Assembly (NCBI RefSeq): GCF_012849215.1
Contig: NZ_CP051682.1
Coordinates: 2,356,001 to 2,420,000, forward strand
Direction: 5' to 3'
DNA length: 64,000 nt
Source of the DNA: Mucilaginibacter robiniae
Lineage (GTDB): Bacteria; Bacteroidota; Bacteroidia; Sphingobacteriales; Sphingobacteriaceae
The translations under genes were made by a program, and so were the position numbers. The first letter of the stretch is position 1; each line of letters opens with the position of its first letter. The notes beneath the pieces were generated by a model. That model did not search any database and was not told where the DNA came from. It was given only the letters and a program-made list of their open reading frames with translations. This document shows positions 15,664-25,800 of this stretch, piece after piece.

Positions 15664-17232
15664 TTAGTTAGTGCCGGCTGGTTTAGGTGCTTCTTTACGA
15701 GGCAACATATCCGGACGTTCAGAGCTGTTATATACAAAGGCAGCTACAACCGTAGCAGCTTCTTTCAAATCATCAGCTACCAGGCGGTCATAAGTATCCT
15801 GGTTACTGTGGTGGGTACGTGTACCATAATCCATTGAATCCTGAATAAACTGGAAGCCCGGAATGCCTACGCCATCAAACGATACGTGATCGGTACTGCC
15901 GGTGTTGCGGATGGTAACGGTAGTAGCACCTAAATCTTTAAGCGGCTCTAACCAAGCTTTAAAAATAGGGCCAATAGCTTCGTTGCCTTGCAAATACACA
16001 CCGCGTATTTTGCCGGTACCATTATCCAGGTTGTAGTAAGCCGAAACTTTCGCTTGCTCTGGTTTATAGCCGTCTTTAACATTGCCATAATGGTTAGCCA
16101 CATAATTGCGCGAACCAAACAAGCCTTGCTCTTCCGAACTCCATAAAGCCAAACGGATGGTACGTTTAGGTTTTAAGCCGCTAGCTTTCAATATGCGCAA
16201 AGCTTCAATCATTACGGCACTTCCGGCGGCATTATCGGTAGCACCGGTAGCTCCATGCCAAGAGTCGAAGTGACCGCCCAGCATTACTACCTGGTCTTTC
16301 AACTTTTTGTCGGTGCCTGGTATTTCAGCTATCACGTTGTAGCCGTTTTCATCATCGGTAAAAAATTGGGTTTTAACGTCAGCTTCCATCTGTACTTTTT
16401 GGCCGGCTTTCAGCAGGCGTACAATGCGCAGATAATCTTCACCACTGGTTTCCAGTTCAGGAGCTACCGCTTTAGCCGTATCAGCATACGAAGCGCCATT
16501 GGTGGTAAATACAGTACCATCCGTACCACGTGCCTGGCTTAATACTAAAGCTACATTTTCACCTTTCAGGAAGGTGTTGATTGCACCACGCATGGCCATA
16601 GCCCGGCGACGAGCGGCCATCATGGTAGCCATTTGCGGGTTTCCACCCGAACCAGGGCGCTGACCATTGGGCTGAGCGGTAGCATTAGCCATTTCAGTAA
16701 GTTGCTCATCGGTGTAGCGTTTAAAATCAGGTTGTGTGCCAGAGGCTAAGGTAGCTTGGGTATCATAAATTACTATTTTACCGGCAAGTTTGCCTTTATA
16801 TTGCGCTAAGTCAGTTACGGTATCTGCTTTTAACAGTACTACATCACCTTTAATCGGTCCGTTGGTGCCAGGTGTCCAAGCTTTAGGAACGGCAATAATA
16901 GCATGGTAGTAAGGAACAGTGATGGCCGCATAGTTTTTTTGTACTTCCCAGCCTTTGCCAAACTTGCCCCAGGGTTCGAGCTTTACGTTCGAAAAGCCCC
17001 AGCTTTTCAGTTTATCAACTGCCCAGGTTTGTGCACGCTTTAAACCTGGTGAGCCTGATAGCCTTGGACCAGCTACATCCGTTAAGTAAAAAGCAGTTTC
17101 CATGACCTGCGAATGGTTCAACCCTTCTTCGCGAATTTTTTGCATCGCGGCTTGGTCAACTTTTTCTTGTGCCAAGGCTGAAAAGCCCATGCTGGATAAA
17201 AAAAGCGCGGATAGGAGTAAATTTTTCTTCAT
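15664..17232 (-). CDS. Secreted M28 family zinc aminopeptidase with PA-domain insertion
   Basis: A 522-residue protein with a signal peptide ending near LAQEK (residue 22). The catalytic domain carries the five M28 metal ligands: His321 (GGHFDSW), Asp333 (GATDNAAG), Glu367/368 (WSSEEQG, base and ligand), Asp403 (NLDNG) and His449 (STDHVSF). The region 120-265 between the N-terminal helices and the catalytic core fits a PA domain. It includes a low-complexity Met/Ala/Arg stretch (about 200-216) that may be a surface loop. It is expected to cleave peptides outside the cytoplasm. Monocistronic, with its own terminator. Confidence 0.92.
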   Translation of the reverse strand: MKKNLLLSALFLSSMGFSALAQEKVDQAAMQKIREEGLNHSQVMETAFYLTDVAGPRLSGSPGLKRAQTWAVDKLKSWGFSNVKLEPWGKFGKGWEVQKNYAAITVPYYHAIIAVPKAWTPGTNGPIKGDVVLLKADTVTDLAQYKGKLAGKIVIYDTQATLASGTQPDFKRYTDEQLTEMANATAQPNGQRPGSGGNPQMATMMAARRRAMAMRGAINTFLKGENVALVLSQARGTDGTVFTTNGASYADTAKAVAPELETSGEDYLRIVRLLKAGQKVQMEADVKTQFFTDDENGYNVIAEIPGTDKKLKDQVVMLGGHFDSWHGATGATDNAAGSAVMIEALRILKASGLKPKRTIRLALWSSEEQGLFGSRNYVANHYGNVKDGYKPEQAKVSAYYNLDNGTGKIRGVYLQGNEAIGPIFKAWLEPLKDLGATTVTIRNTGSTDHVSFDGVGIPGFQFIQDSMDYGTRTHHSNQDTYDRLVADDLKEAATVVAAFVYNSSERPDMLPRKEAPKPAGTN

Positions 17233-17459
17233 GCCTTATTGTTTTGATTAGGGATGAACAAACTTATTGATTTATAATGCAATAATCTGGCACATAAATG
17301 AATAATCTTGTTACAAAAGGCTGCTTTTATTAATTTTTTATAAAATCCGAACAGTTAATTGAAGAAAAAGCATAGTGATTTTATGTTCTTTGTAAGAACT
17401 GCCACTATTGTGATGGCTAGAAGCGGATGTTTTGAGCATTAATAGCTTTTAATAACCAG

Positions 17460-19058
17460 TTATCCCAGTGCTGCTATGGCTTTTTTTATAGCCTCATCAT
17501 TACGGTTCATAATCTGGTAAAATACCTCATTACCCCATTTAAACCGGCCTGCATGAGCTTTCAGCAAAAGCTTCATATAGCTTCGTGCTACATTAATTTC
17601 GTGCGAATCCATTTCTTTCAGGGTACCGGAAGCATATACAATGAAATGGGTAAGCTCATCATCGCTTACATTGTAATTGCTGTTAAAATCAACCGCATTG
17701 TTGTAAGCTTTAAGCAGCGGTTGCATATGATCGAGCACGTAAGCAGTAAATAAAAAGTTCCGGTTAAGATCTTGTATCAGCAAGCTGTTTATTGCTGCAT
17801 CTTCGGGCACAAAAATGTCGGGCATAATGCCGCCACCGCCATATACCTTTTTGCCGCTTTCGGTATGATATGGTGCCGAAAGGTTGAAAGCCGTACTATC
17901 TTCAATATTGTTTTCAGCAGTGTACAGCTCTCCTTTTTGCAAACGGTTATTCAAATCATTACGATAGCTCTCCGCTCCGTTTTTGTAGGATTTCTGAATA
18001 CTGCGGCCTGAGGGCGTATAATAGCGTGCCACAGTTAAGTTTAAAGCTGATCCATCTTCAAAGGGAAATTGTTCCTGTACCAAGCCTTTACCAAACGAAC
18101 GCCGACCTACAATAATAGCACGGTCCAGATCTTGTAAGGCACCCGCTAGTATTTCACTGGCCGATGCCGAATGCTCATCAATCAACACCGCCAGCTTGCC
18201 TTGCTCAAACACACCAGAATCAGTAGCAAAGTAATCGGTGCGCGGGTCGTGCAGGCCCTGGGTATAAACAATCAACTTGCCTTTAGGTAAAAACTCGTCG
18301 GCCAGTGCAGTAGCGGTATTCAGGTAACCACCACCATTACCGCGCAAATCCATCACCAGCTTTTTCATGCCATTGGTTTTCAGCTTCTGCATAGCTGTTT
18401 TAAAGTCATCATCAGTAGCTGCACCAAACTTGCTGATTTTTATATAAGCCACTCCTGGTTCAGTCAGGTAGGCCGCATCTAAGCTACTCAGGCTAATGTG
18501 GCCACGCATAATGTGGTAGCTGTTAATTTTGTTGCCCGATCCGGTTAAAACGCCTAAATCTAAACCTGTATCATTCTTGCCTTCAAAAGCTTCACTTACC
18601 CGGTCGGTAGTTAAGTGTGTTCCCGAAAATGGCCGATTGTTGATAGTGATAATGCGCGAACCGTTTGGTAAACCCGCCTTGGCTGCAGGACCCCCACGTA
18701 ATACCTGGGTTACAAAAAGCGTATCGCGTAGCAGTTGTGATTCAATGCCGATACCATCAAAGCTACCTTGCAGCTTTTCAGTTAATGATTGGGCCTGTTG
18801 CTGGCGCAGGTAGGTAGAATGCGGATCGAGTTTTTGCAGCAAGTTATTGATGGTTACGCCTTCTACACTGTCGGCATCAATGGTGTCTACATATTTTTTG
18901 CGAACCAGTTGCATTACACGATCAAGTTTGTGAGTGCCAGGTGCGGGTAAATCAGCATCTTCAACGTCTGAATGACGGTTGCCGATAAGCAAACCAATAG
19001 CCATACCGGCAAGTAATAAAATCACTGAACGGAAGATGATGGTAGCGGTTTGTTTCAT
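17460..19058 (-). CDS. S41 family C-terminal processing protease
   Basis: A 532-residue periplasmic protease. The frame is open to a TTG at 19073, but the ATG at 19058 (MKQTATIIFRS) gives a proper anchor (residues 8-26), so I chose it. Order: membrane anchor, N-terminal helical part (40-95), PDZ domain (about 95-185), then the tail-specific protease core. The Ser of the SASASE motif (297-302) is the nucleophile and Lys324 in GRRSFGKGLVQ the base. Such enzymes trim or degrade envelope proteins from the C-terminus. The 130 residues after the core are helical. Upstream, murQ is divergent (80-bp gap), so the two may share a control region. Confidence 0.93.
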   Translation of the reverse strand: MKQTATIIFRSVILLLAGMAIGLLIGNRHSDVEDADLPAPGTHKLDRVMQLVRKKYVDTIDADSVEGVTINNLLQKLDPHSTYLRQQQAQSLTEKLQGSFDGIGIESQLLRDTLFVTQVLRGGPAAKAGLPNGSRIITINNRPFSGTHLTTDRVSEAFEGKNDTGLDLGVLTGSGNKINSYHIMRGHISLSSLDAAYLTEPGVAYIKISKFGAATDDDFKTAMQKLKTNGMKKLVMDLRGNGGGYLNTATALADEFLPKGKLIVYTQGLHDPRTDYFATDSGVFEQGKLAVLIDEHSASASEILAGALQDLDRAIIVGRRSFGKGLVQEQFPFEDGSALNLTVARYYTPSGRSIQKSYKNGAESYRNDLNNRLQKGELYTAENNIEDSTAFNLSAPYHTESGKKVYGGGGIMPDIFVPEDAAINSLLIQDLNRNFLFTAYVLDHMQPLLKAYNNAVDFNSNYNVSDDELTHFIVYASGTLKEMDSHEINVARSYMKLLLKAHAGRFKWGNEVFYQIMNRNDEAIKKAIAALG

Positions 19059-19153
19059 AGCAACTGGCAACAAAAATAAGCATTGAATGGTTACCCTTTA
19101 CTTGATGTTGACGGATTTTTAACGAATTTTGCTACACATTTGTAATAATAAAA

Positions 19154-19966
19154 ATGGACAATACCACCGAAAAAGAATCACACTATAGTCACCTGGAAAC
19201 GCTGCCGGTATCTGCGCTTTTACAGCACATGAACCAGGAAGATAGAACCGTTCCGGATGCGGTAGAAAAGGCCCTGCCACAACTGGAAAAGCTGGTAACA
19301 GCCGCAGTAGAAAAAATGAAAGCTGGCGGCCGCTTGTTTTACATTGGTGCCGGTACCAGCGGCCGGTTAGGTGTGGTAGATGCTTCGGAGTGCCCGCCCA
19401 CCTTTGGTGTACCCTTTGACTGGGTAGTAGGTATTATAGCTGGTGGTGACAGTGCCATCCGAAAAGCGGTTGAGTTTGCCGAAGATGATGCTGAACAAGC
19501 CTGGAAAGATTTATTAGCTTATAATATTACGGATAAAGATGTGCTGGTAGGTATTGCAGCATCAGGCCGTACACCTTATGTAATTGGCGGTTTAAAGACG
19601 GCTCAGCAGCACGGATTGGTAACGGGATGCATTGTTTGCAATGCGGGCAGCCTTGTAGCCGCCGAGGCACAATACCCGGTTGAAGTAGTTACCGGGCCAG
19701 AGTTTGTAACAGGTTCAACCCGCTTGAAAGCTGGCACCGCGCAAAAGCTGGTTTTAAACATGCTGAGCACTGCGGTAATGATACAACTGGGTCGTGTAAA
19801 GGGTAATAAAATGGTGGATATGCAGTTAACTAACCATAAGCTGGTTGATCGCGGTACGCGCATGATTATGCAGGAAACCGGCCTGAATGAACAAACGGCC
19901 GCCAACCTATTGCAACAACATGGCAGCGTGCGCAAGGCGGTAGAAGCTTATCAGCAAAGTAAGTAA
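19154..19966 (+). CDS. murQ: N-acetylmuramic acid 6-phosphate etherase
   Basis: A 270-residue SIS-fold enzyme that cleaves the lactyl ether of MurNAc-6-phosphate, giving GlcNAc-6-phosphate and D-lactate in peptidoglycan recycling. Diagnostic stretches are GRLFYIGAGTSGRLGVVDA, ECPPTFG, GGDSAIRKAVEFAEDD (carrying the catalytic Glu region), and KAGTAQKLVLNMLSTA. The C-terminal helix pair (about 240-268) is the usual UBA-like tail. It is cytoplasmic. The length is about 30 residues shorter than E. coli MurQ, mostly at the N-terminus, and is typical for Bacteroidota. No dedicated MurNAc kinase or transporter gene is adjacent. Confidence 0.95.
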   Translation: MDNTTEKESHYSHLETLPVSALLQHMNQEDRTVPDAVEKALPQLEKLVTAAVEKMKAGGRLFYIGAGTSGRLGVVDASECPPTFGVPFDWVVGIIAGGDSAIRKAVEFAEDDAEQAWKDLLAYNITDKDVLVGIAASGRTPYVIGGLKTAQQHGLVTGCIVCNAGSLVAAEAQYPVEVVTGPEFVTGSTRLKAGTAQKLVLNMLSTAVMIQLGRVKGNKMVDMQLTNHKLVDRGTRMIMQETGLNEQTAANLLQQHGSVRKAVEAYQQSK

Positions 19967-20114
19967 TGTGCCAACCGTAAAAACTGTGTATGTGCATATT
20001 ATAAAGAGAAGATTGAATTGAAGAAAAAGTATTAAATTAGATAGGCGATGTACTAATAGGCAGCATATACAGGCGCTGCATAAAAGAACATCTGCCTTTC
20101 GCACCATAATAAAA

Positions 20115-20681
20115 ATGCACGAGATAGAACCATACTACAGGTGGAGAGATGATTATGTAGCGGCTGAGGATGAGCATTCACCTTTTTATGCTACAGAGTA
20201 TAATGAGTTTGAGTATGATAAGCAGGTGTACAATTATTTGCTGCACCCGCAGTGGGATTCGTTCGGGTCCAACACGTTGTACATGAAAGTGTTGTTTGCC
20301 GACTATGATCGGGGCTACGTTATTATTGAATTTATTGGCGAATGGAACGATGCCATTAACAATGATATTATGCTGATGAAGCGTGAAATTATGGAGCTGA
20401 TGATAGATGAAGGCATCAACAAATTTGTGCTGATTGGTGAAAATGTACTGAATTTTCATTCATCCGATGATTGTTACTACGAAGAGTGGTTTCAGGAGGT
20501 GGAAGACGGCTGGATTGCCGGTGTGAACTTTAGGGAGCATGTAATACGCGAATTTAAGCAAAACAACATTGACTACTACATCAACTTTGGCGGCGGACTG
20601 GATGATTTCAGCTGGCGCACCTTAAAACCGTTGCAAGTTTTTGAACGGGTAGAAGAACAATTAATGCGTAGGCTTACTTAA
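20115..20681 (+). CDS. Conserved hypothetical protein
   Basis: A 188-residue acidic cytoplasmic protein of unknown function, rich in Tyr, Trp, Asp and Glu. Two readable parts are an N-terminal stretch (YYRWRDDYVAAEDEHSPFY) and a compact alpha/beta part (about 55-160). The latter has LYMKVLFADYDRGYVIIEFIG as paired strands and GINKFVLIGENVLNFHSS as a possible central strand with loop. The C-terminus carries a helix (RVEEQLMRRLT). It has no signal or membrane segment. It sits between murQ and the Bax-inhibitor-1 gene on the same strand but is separated from each by 70-150 bp. Confidence 0.75.
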   Translation: MHEIEPYYRWRDDYVAAEDEHSPFYATEYNEFEYDKQVYNYLLHPQWDSFGSNTLYMKVLFADYDRGYVIIEFIGEWNDAINNDIMLMKREIMELMIDEGINKFVLIGENVLNFHSSDDCYYEEWFQEVEDGWIAGVNFREHVIREFKQNNIDYYINFGGGLDDFSWRTLKPLQVFERVEEQLMRRLT

Positions 20682-20750
20682 ACTTTACAGCCTTTTAACT
20701 GTCTAATAATTGTATAAAAACTTTATACCTTTACGCTAATTAATTTAGAA

Positions 20751-21482
20751 ATGGAAACCAGAAAATTTGATTACGAATACAAAGACGTTATCCAGTTGAA
20801 CAACGAAGTGGGTACCTCCCGCAAGTTCATGGCTAACGTATTTATGTGGATGTTTGCAGGGTTAGCTATATCAGCCGTAGTAGCTTATCTGTTCACTACT
20901 CCACAGTTCCTTACTTTGCTTATTGACCCTGTAACTTTTCACAGCACAGGCTTAGGCACTGTAATTATGTTTGCGCCTTTCATCTTTGTGATGATTATGT
21001 CGTTTGGCTTAAACCGTATTTCGCAGCCGGTGCTGGCTGTACTGTTTATTGCTTTTTCGGCATTAATGGGTGCTAGTTTAAGCTTTATACTGCTGGCCTA
21101 TACAGCGGCATCAGTAGTAGGCGTTTTTATTACTGCATCTGTAGTGTTTGGTATTATGGCAGTAGCCGGTTACACCACTAACCAGGATCTTACCAAGTTC
21201 GGTTCTTTAATGATAATGGGGCTTTTTGCATTAATTATCGCTTCCGTACTTAATATGTTCTTCCCTGGCCTGCATTTGGATAAAGCAATTACTTACATTG
21301 GTGTAATTGTGTTTGTAGGCTTAACCGCTTATGATGTACAACGCATTAAGTTAATGGGCCAAAGCATGCAATACCAAGATACGCCTGCTGGCAAACTGGC
21401 TATTATAGGTGCTTTAACCTTGTATTTAGATTTTATTAACCTGTTTTTATATCTGCTGCGTTTGTTTGGCAGAAGAAAATAA
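20751..21482 (+). CDS. Bax inhibitor-1/YccA family membrane protein
   Basis: A 243-residue protein with seven predicted membrane helices (starting near residues 25, 62, 82, 107, 135, 160 and 215). The family signature is the FMANVFMWMFAGL start of helix 1, the AYDVQRIKLMGQ segment between helices 6 and 7, and the closing NLFLYLLRLFGRRK. Bacterial members such as BsYetJ conduct or leak calcium in a pH-dependent way; YccA interacts with FtsH. The role here is not shown by context. A strong intrinsic terminator follows 21 bp after the stop. Confidence 0.93.
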   Translation: METRKFDYEYKDVIQLNNEVGTSRKFMANVFMWMFAGLAISAVVAYLFTTPQFLTLLIDPVTFHSTGLGTVIMFAPFIFVMIMSFGLNRISQPVLAVLFIAFSALMGASLSFILLAYTAASVVGVFITASVVFGIMAVAGYTTNQDLTKFGSLMIMGLFALIIASVLNMFFPGLHLDKAITYIGVIVFVGLTAYDVQRIKLMGQSMQYQDTPAGKLAIIGALTLYLDFINLFLYLLRLFGRRK

Positions 21483-21503
21483 TACACGTATAATATCTTT
21501 TCA

Positions 21504-21537
21504 AAGCTCCTTGAATGAACCTTCAAGGGGCTTTTTT
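21504..21537 (+). terminator. Intrinsic terminator
   Basis: The stem AAGCTCCTTGAA / TTCAAGGGGCTT with a 6-nt loop runs into a T tract. It ends the Bax-inhibitor-1 gene. Confidence 0.8.
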
Positions 21538-21744
21538 ATTAAAGCAGATACTTGATTATTAAGCTTATCTCTAGTTATAAATTAGGACTATTTACAAGCT
21601 ATTAACTGATTTCAAAACGGCTTGCATTTACAACTTTTGGGAGAGTTTTGCAATGACAGACGTTATTTCAATACCTGTTTCTCATCAATAGAGCGCGGTT
21701 ATCCTCCAGATACATTTGACCCATCATTCAACATTAAATGTATC

Positions 21745-22431
21745 ATGAAAACCTTAAAATTATCTTTGCTATGCCTGTTTCTGCTAGCCGGACTTACCTG
21801 CTTTTCACAACACAAAAATGAATTAGATATACGCCTGCGCGCCATTGGCATTATACCCCAAGAGAGCGCTACCATTGGTGTAATAGGTGGTGGTATCAAC
21901 CTGAGTAATTCGTATGTTCCCGAACTGGATTTTACTTACTTTTTCGCCAACAACTTTTCAGCCGAATTAATATTAGGAACGGCAAGGCATAAAGTAAGCA
22001 CCCGTGCATCAGATTTATCAGCTATTGATGCCGGTACTGCCGATGTTAATTTGGGTAAGGTATGGTTGTTGCCACCTACCCTTACGCTGCAATATCACTT
22101 ACCTACCGGTACAATTTTTAAACCTTATGCTGGTGCTGGTATTAATTACACCTTCTTTTACAATGCCGATAAAGGCCCGGTGGTGCAAAATATTGATTAT
22201 AAAAATAAAGCGGCCTTTGCTGCCCAACTGGGCTTTGATGTAGATATCAGCAAAAAAGTGTTTTTGAATGTTGATGTAAAGAAGCTGTTCCTGTCAACCA
22301 ACGTTACTGTTGATGCCTCAAACCTTACTCCCGCCGGTAACCAGGCGCTGGCTCCGGTACTGCAAAATATAAATGCCGATGTTAAAATAAGGCCGTGGGT
22401 AATCGGCATTGGTATCGGTCATCGTTTTTAA
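21745..22431 (+). CDS. OmpW family outer membrane protein
   Basis: The open frame reaches back to 21622, but the ATG at 21745 gives MKTLKLSLLCLFLLAGLTCFS, a clean signal peptide, so the product is 228 residues. The mature part has alternating amphipathic strands and the OmpW pattern: LDIRLRAIGIIPQ at the start, VPELDFTYFFANNFSAELILG, LPPTLTLQYHLP, FKPYAGAGINYTFFY, and a terminal WVIGIGIGHRF ending in Phe. It should form an eight-stranded barrel passing small hydrophobic molecules. It stands alone, with a terminator behind it. Confidence 0.9.
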   Translation: MKTLKLSLLCLFLLAGLTCFSQHKNELDIRLRAIGIIPQESATIGVIGGGINLSNSYVPELDFTYFFANNFSAELILGTARHKVSTRASDLSAIDAGTADVNLGKVWLLPPTLTLQYHLPTGTIFKPYAGAGINYTFFYNADKGPVVQNIDYKNKAAFAAQLGFDVDISKKVFLNVDVKKLFLSTNVTVDASNLTPAGNQALAPVLQNINADVKIRPWVIGIGIGHRF

Positions 22432-22461
22432 AGCTTGTTTTGCCTCGTGTTTTTAGTTTTG

Positions 22462-22493
22462 AAGCCGTTTTAACATAGTTAAAGCGGCTTTTT
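22462..22493 (+). terminator. Intrinsic terminator after the OmpW-like gene
   Basis: The stem AAGCCGTTTTAAC / GTTAAAGCGGCTT with a 3-nt loop is followed by five T. Confidence 0.75.
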
Positions 22494-22553
22494 GCATATA
22501 AGCTTACAGCAGTAATTATTTACGTCTTAATTACACACACACTAACTTGGCAC

Positions 22554-22584
22554 TTGCAATTAACGGCTTTATTATGCAATTTTG
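22554..22584 (+). promoter_or_regulatory. Promoter of the SAM-riboswitch / metH operon
   Basis: TTG (22554-22556) and CAATTTTG (22577-22584) are separated by 20 bases, one change from TAnnTTTG. The predicted start near 22590 coincides with the first base of helix P1 of the riboswitch. Confidence 0.6.
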
Positions 22585-22589
22585 TACTG

Positions 22590-22695
22590 CTTATAGAGAA
22601 AGATGGAGGGACTGGACCCTGCGAAATCTTAGCAACCTGTGCTTACAAGGTGCTACATTCTACTCGGCATTTTAAACAGATGCCGGACAGATAAG
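22590..22695 (+). ncRNA. SAM-I (S-box) riboswitch
   Basis: The S-box hallmarks are present. P1 CTTAT (22590) pairs with ATAAG (22691-22695). The conserved GATGGAGGGACTGGACCCTGC segment contains the kink-turn and pseudoknot bases. CTTAGCAACC closes P2, followed by the CCTGTGCTTACAAGG P3 hairpin and the CGGCATTTTAAACAGATGCCG P4 hairpin. It should bind S-adenosylmethionine and switch off metH, the four-helix-bundle gene and metF when SAM is abundant. No classical T-tract terminator directly follows P1. A long inverted repeat next to the metH start is the likely expression platform or an unrelated insertion. Confidence 0.9.
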
Positions 22696-22742
22696 CAAAA
22701 GTCAAAATCCAATTAAAACCGACTTTTCGAAATAAGCAAGAT

Positions 22743-22858
22743 TAGTATCAAGTAATAAGTATCAAGTATTATGGTTGAATGTCATGATACAGGATAGTTA
22801 GCACCTGACAGTATTAGAATAAGATGTCTGGATACTTGATACTTACTACTTGATACTA
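22743..22858 (+). repeat. Long inverted repeat between riboswitch and metH start
   Basis: Two 27-bp arms (22743-22769 and 22832-22858) are complementary with one mismatch. They are built from the repeated word TATCAAGTA/TACTTGATA and are separated by 62 bp. The second arm ends four bases before the metH ATG, so the RNA hairpin would bury the ribosome entry region. It may form part of the riboswitch output, or be a mobile palindromic sequence that settled in the leader. Confidence 0.8.
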
Positions 22859-22862
22859 GAAC

Positions 22863-25800
22863 ATGAACATCAGAGAAGAATTACAAAAACGCATATTGGT
22901 AATTGATGGCGCTATGGGTACCATGATACAGCGCTATCAATTGACAGAGGAGGATTTTCGCGGCGAGCGTTTTAAAAATCATCTTTCTGACTTAAAAGGA
23001 AACAATGACCTGCTGAATATTACCCGGCCTGATGTAATTAAAGCTATTCATGCCGAGTATTTGGAGGCCGGTGCTGATATTATCGAAACCAATACCTTCA
23101 GTACGCAACGTATCAGTTTAGCTGACTACCACATGGAAGAGCTGGACTACGAGTTAAGCTATGAAGGTGCACGCCTGGCTCGTGAAGTAGTCGATGAATA
23201 CAACCAAAAAACGCCGGATAAGCCCCGCTTTGTGGCTGGCGCGGTAGGCCCTACTAACCGTACGGCCTCCATATCGCCCGATGTAAATGATCCGGGTTAT
23301 CGGGCAGTTACGTTTGATGATTTGGCTGAAGCTTATTACGAACAGGTACGCGGCTTAGTGGATGGTGGTTCGGATGTACTATTGGTAGAAACCATTTTTG
23401 ATACCCTGAACGCCAAAGCTGCTTTATTTGCCATTCAGCGTTATGCAACCGAGTCAGGCAAGCACTTGCCAATCATGATATCCGGTACTATTACAGATGC
23501 TTCAGGACGTACCTTATCAGGGCAAACCGTAGAAGCATTTTGGAATTCTATTCGTCATGCCAATTTACTATCGGTAGGTTTAAACTGTGCGTTAGGTGCC
23601 CGTGAAATGCGCCCGTACCTGGAAGAATTATCAGAAAAAGCAGATGTTTTTATATCGGCCTACCCCAACGCTGGTTTACCTAACGAGTTTGGTGCTTATG
23701 ATGAAACGCCGCACGAAACGGCTCATCAGGTAGATGATTTTATTAAAGCGGGTCTGGTAAATATAGTAGGTGGTTGTTGTGGCACCACGCCCGATCATAT
23801 TCGCTGCATTGGCGAAAAGGCAGCCCAGCATTCGCCGCGTAAAAAGCCTGAAGTAGCGCCTAATATGCGCCTCAGCGGACTGGAAGCAGTTACCATCACT
23901 CCCGAAACCAACTTTGTAAACGTGGGTGAGCGTACCAACATTACCGGTTCGCCTAAATTTTCTAAATTAATTCTGGCCGAAAATTATGAAGAAGCTTTAA
24001 CCGTTGCCCGACAGCAGGTAGAAGGCGGCGCTCAGGTTATCGATATCAACATGGATGAGGGTATGATTGATTCGGAAGCCGTCATGGTTAAATTCCTGAA
24101 CTTGGTCGCTTCCGAACCGGATATTGCCAAGCTGCCCATCATGGTCGATTCATCCAAGTGGAATGTAATTGAAGCGGGCTTAAAATGCTTGCAGGGTAAA
24201 GGTATTGTAAACTCTATATCGCTGAAAGAAGGCGAAGACAAGTTTAGAGATTATGCCCGTAAAATAATGAGCTATGGCGCAGCAGCTGTAGTTATGGCTT
24301 TTGATGAACAAGGACAAGCCGACAGCTACGAACGCCGTATAGAAATCTGCAAGCGCTCATACGATATACTGGTTAATGAACTGGGCTTTCCACCACAGGA
24401 TATTATTTTCGACCCTAACATTCTGACCGTTGCTACCGGTTTGGAAGAACATAACAACTACGCAGTTGATTTTATAGAAGCTACCCGCTGGATTAAACAA
24501 AACCTGCCTCATGCCAAGGTAAGTGGCGGGGTAAGTAATATATCTTTCTCGTTTCGGGGTAACAACGTAGTGCGTGAAGCTATGCACTCCGCTTTTCTGT
24601 ACCATGCCATTAAAGCAGGTATGGATATGGGCATTGTGAACGCTGGTATGCTGGAGGTTTACCAAGAAGTACCTAAAGAACTGCTGGAAAAGGTAGAAGA
24701 TGTTCTATTAAACCGCAGAGCAGATGCTACTGAGCGCCTGGTGGAGTTTGCTGAAACGGTAAAAGCCAAGGGCAAGGAAATCGTAAAAGATGAAGCCTGG
24801 CGCAATGAGCCAGTTGAAAAGCGTTTATCGCACGCGCTGGTAAAAGGTATTGTAGAGTACCTGGATGCCGATGTAGAAGAAGCACGCCAGAAGTATGACC
24901 GTCCGCTGGAGGTAATTGAAGGCCCATTAATGGATGGCATGAACATCGTGGGGGATTTATTCGGTTCCGGTAAAATGTTTTTGCCGCAGGTGGTAAAATC
25001 GGCCCGGGTAATGAAAAAGGCAGTGGCTTACCTTCTGCCCTTCATTGAGGCTGAAAAAGCTAAAAACGCCGGTGGCAATGAACGTAGCAATGCCGGCAAG
25101 GTGTTAATGGCCACTGTTAAAGGCGATGTGCACGATATTGGTAAAAACATTGTAGGCGTAGTATTGGCCTGCAACAATTTCGAAATTGTCGATTTAGGCG
25201 TTATGGTGCCTGCTCAGCGCATTATTGAAGAAGCTAAAAAACAACAGGTAGATATCATTGGTTTGAGTGGATTAATTACGCCATCGCTGGATGAAATGGT
25301 GCACTTTGCCAAAGAAATGGAACGTGAAGGCTTTACTATTCCGCTCATTGTGGGTGGGGCTACTACTTCGCGCATACATGCTGCTGTTAAAATTGCGCCT
25401 AACTATTCGGGTCCGGCTATTCATGTGCTGGATGCTTCACGTAGTGTAACGGTATGCAGCACTTTAATGAATAAAGATAATCGTGATGGTTACATTCAAA
25501 CCATTAAAGATGAATATGCCAAAGCCCGAGAAGCGCACTTAAATAAACGTTCCGATAAACGGTTCATCAGTTTAGATGAGGCCCGTAACCAACGCATTGA
25601 GCTGAACCTAGATGGCGCTATGCCATCTAAGCCTACCTTTACGGGTACTAAGGTTTTTGAAGCTTTCCCGTTAGCTGAGTTAGTACCTTATATTGATTGG
25701 ACACCGTTTTTTCATACTTGGGAATTGCGCGGCAGTTACCCTAAAATTTTTGAAGATAAAAACGTAGGTACCGAAGCACATGAACTGTTTGATAATGCCC

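Noticed and set aside
20701..20735. Promoter TTG...TACCTTTA before the Bax-inhibitor-1 gene
   Set aside because: The spacing of 13 bases is too short for the Bacteroidota consensus.
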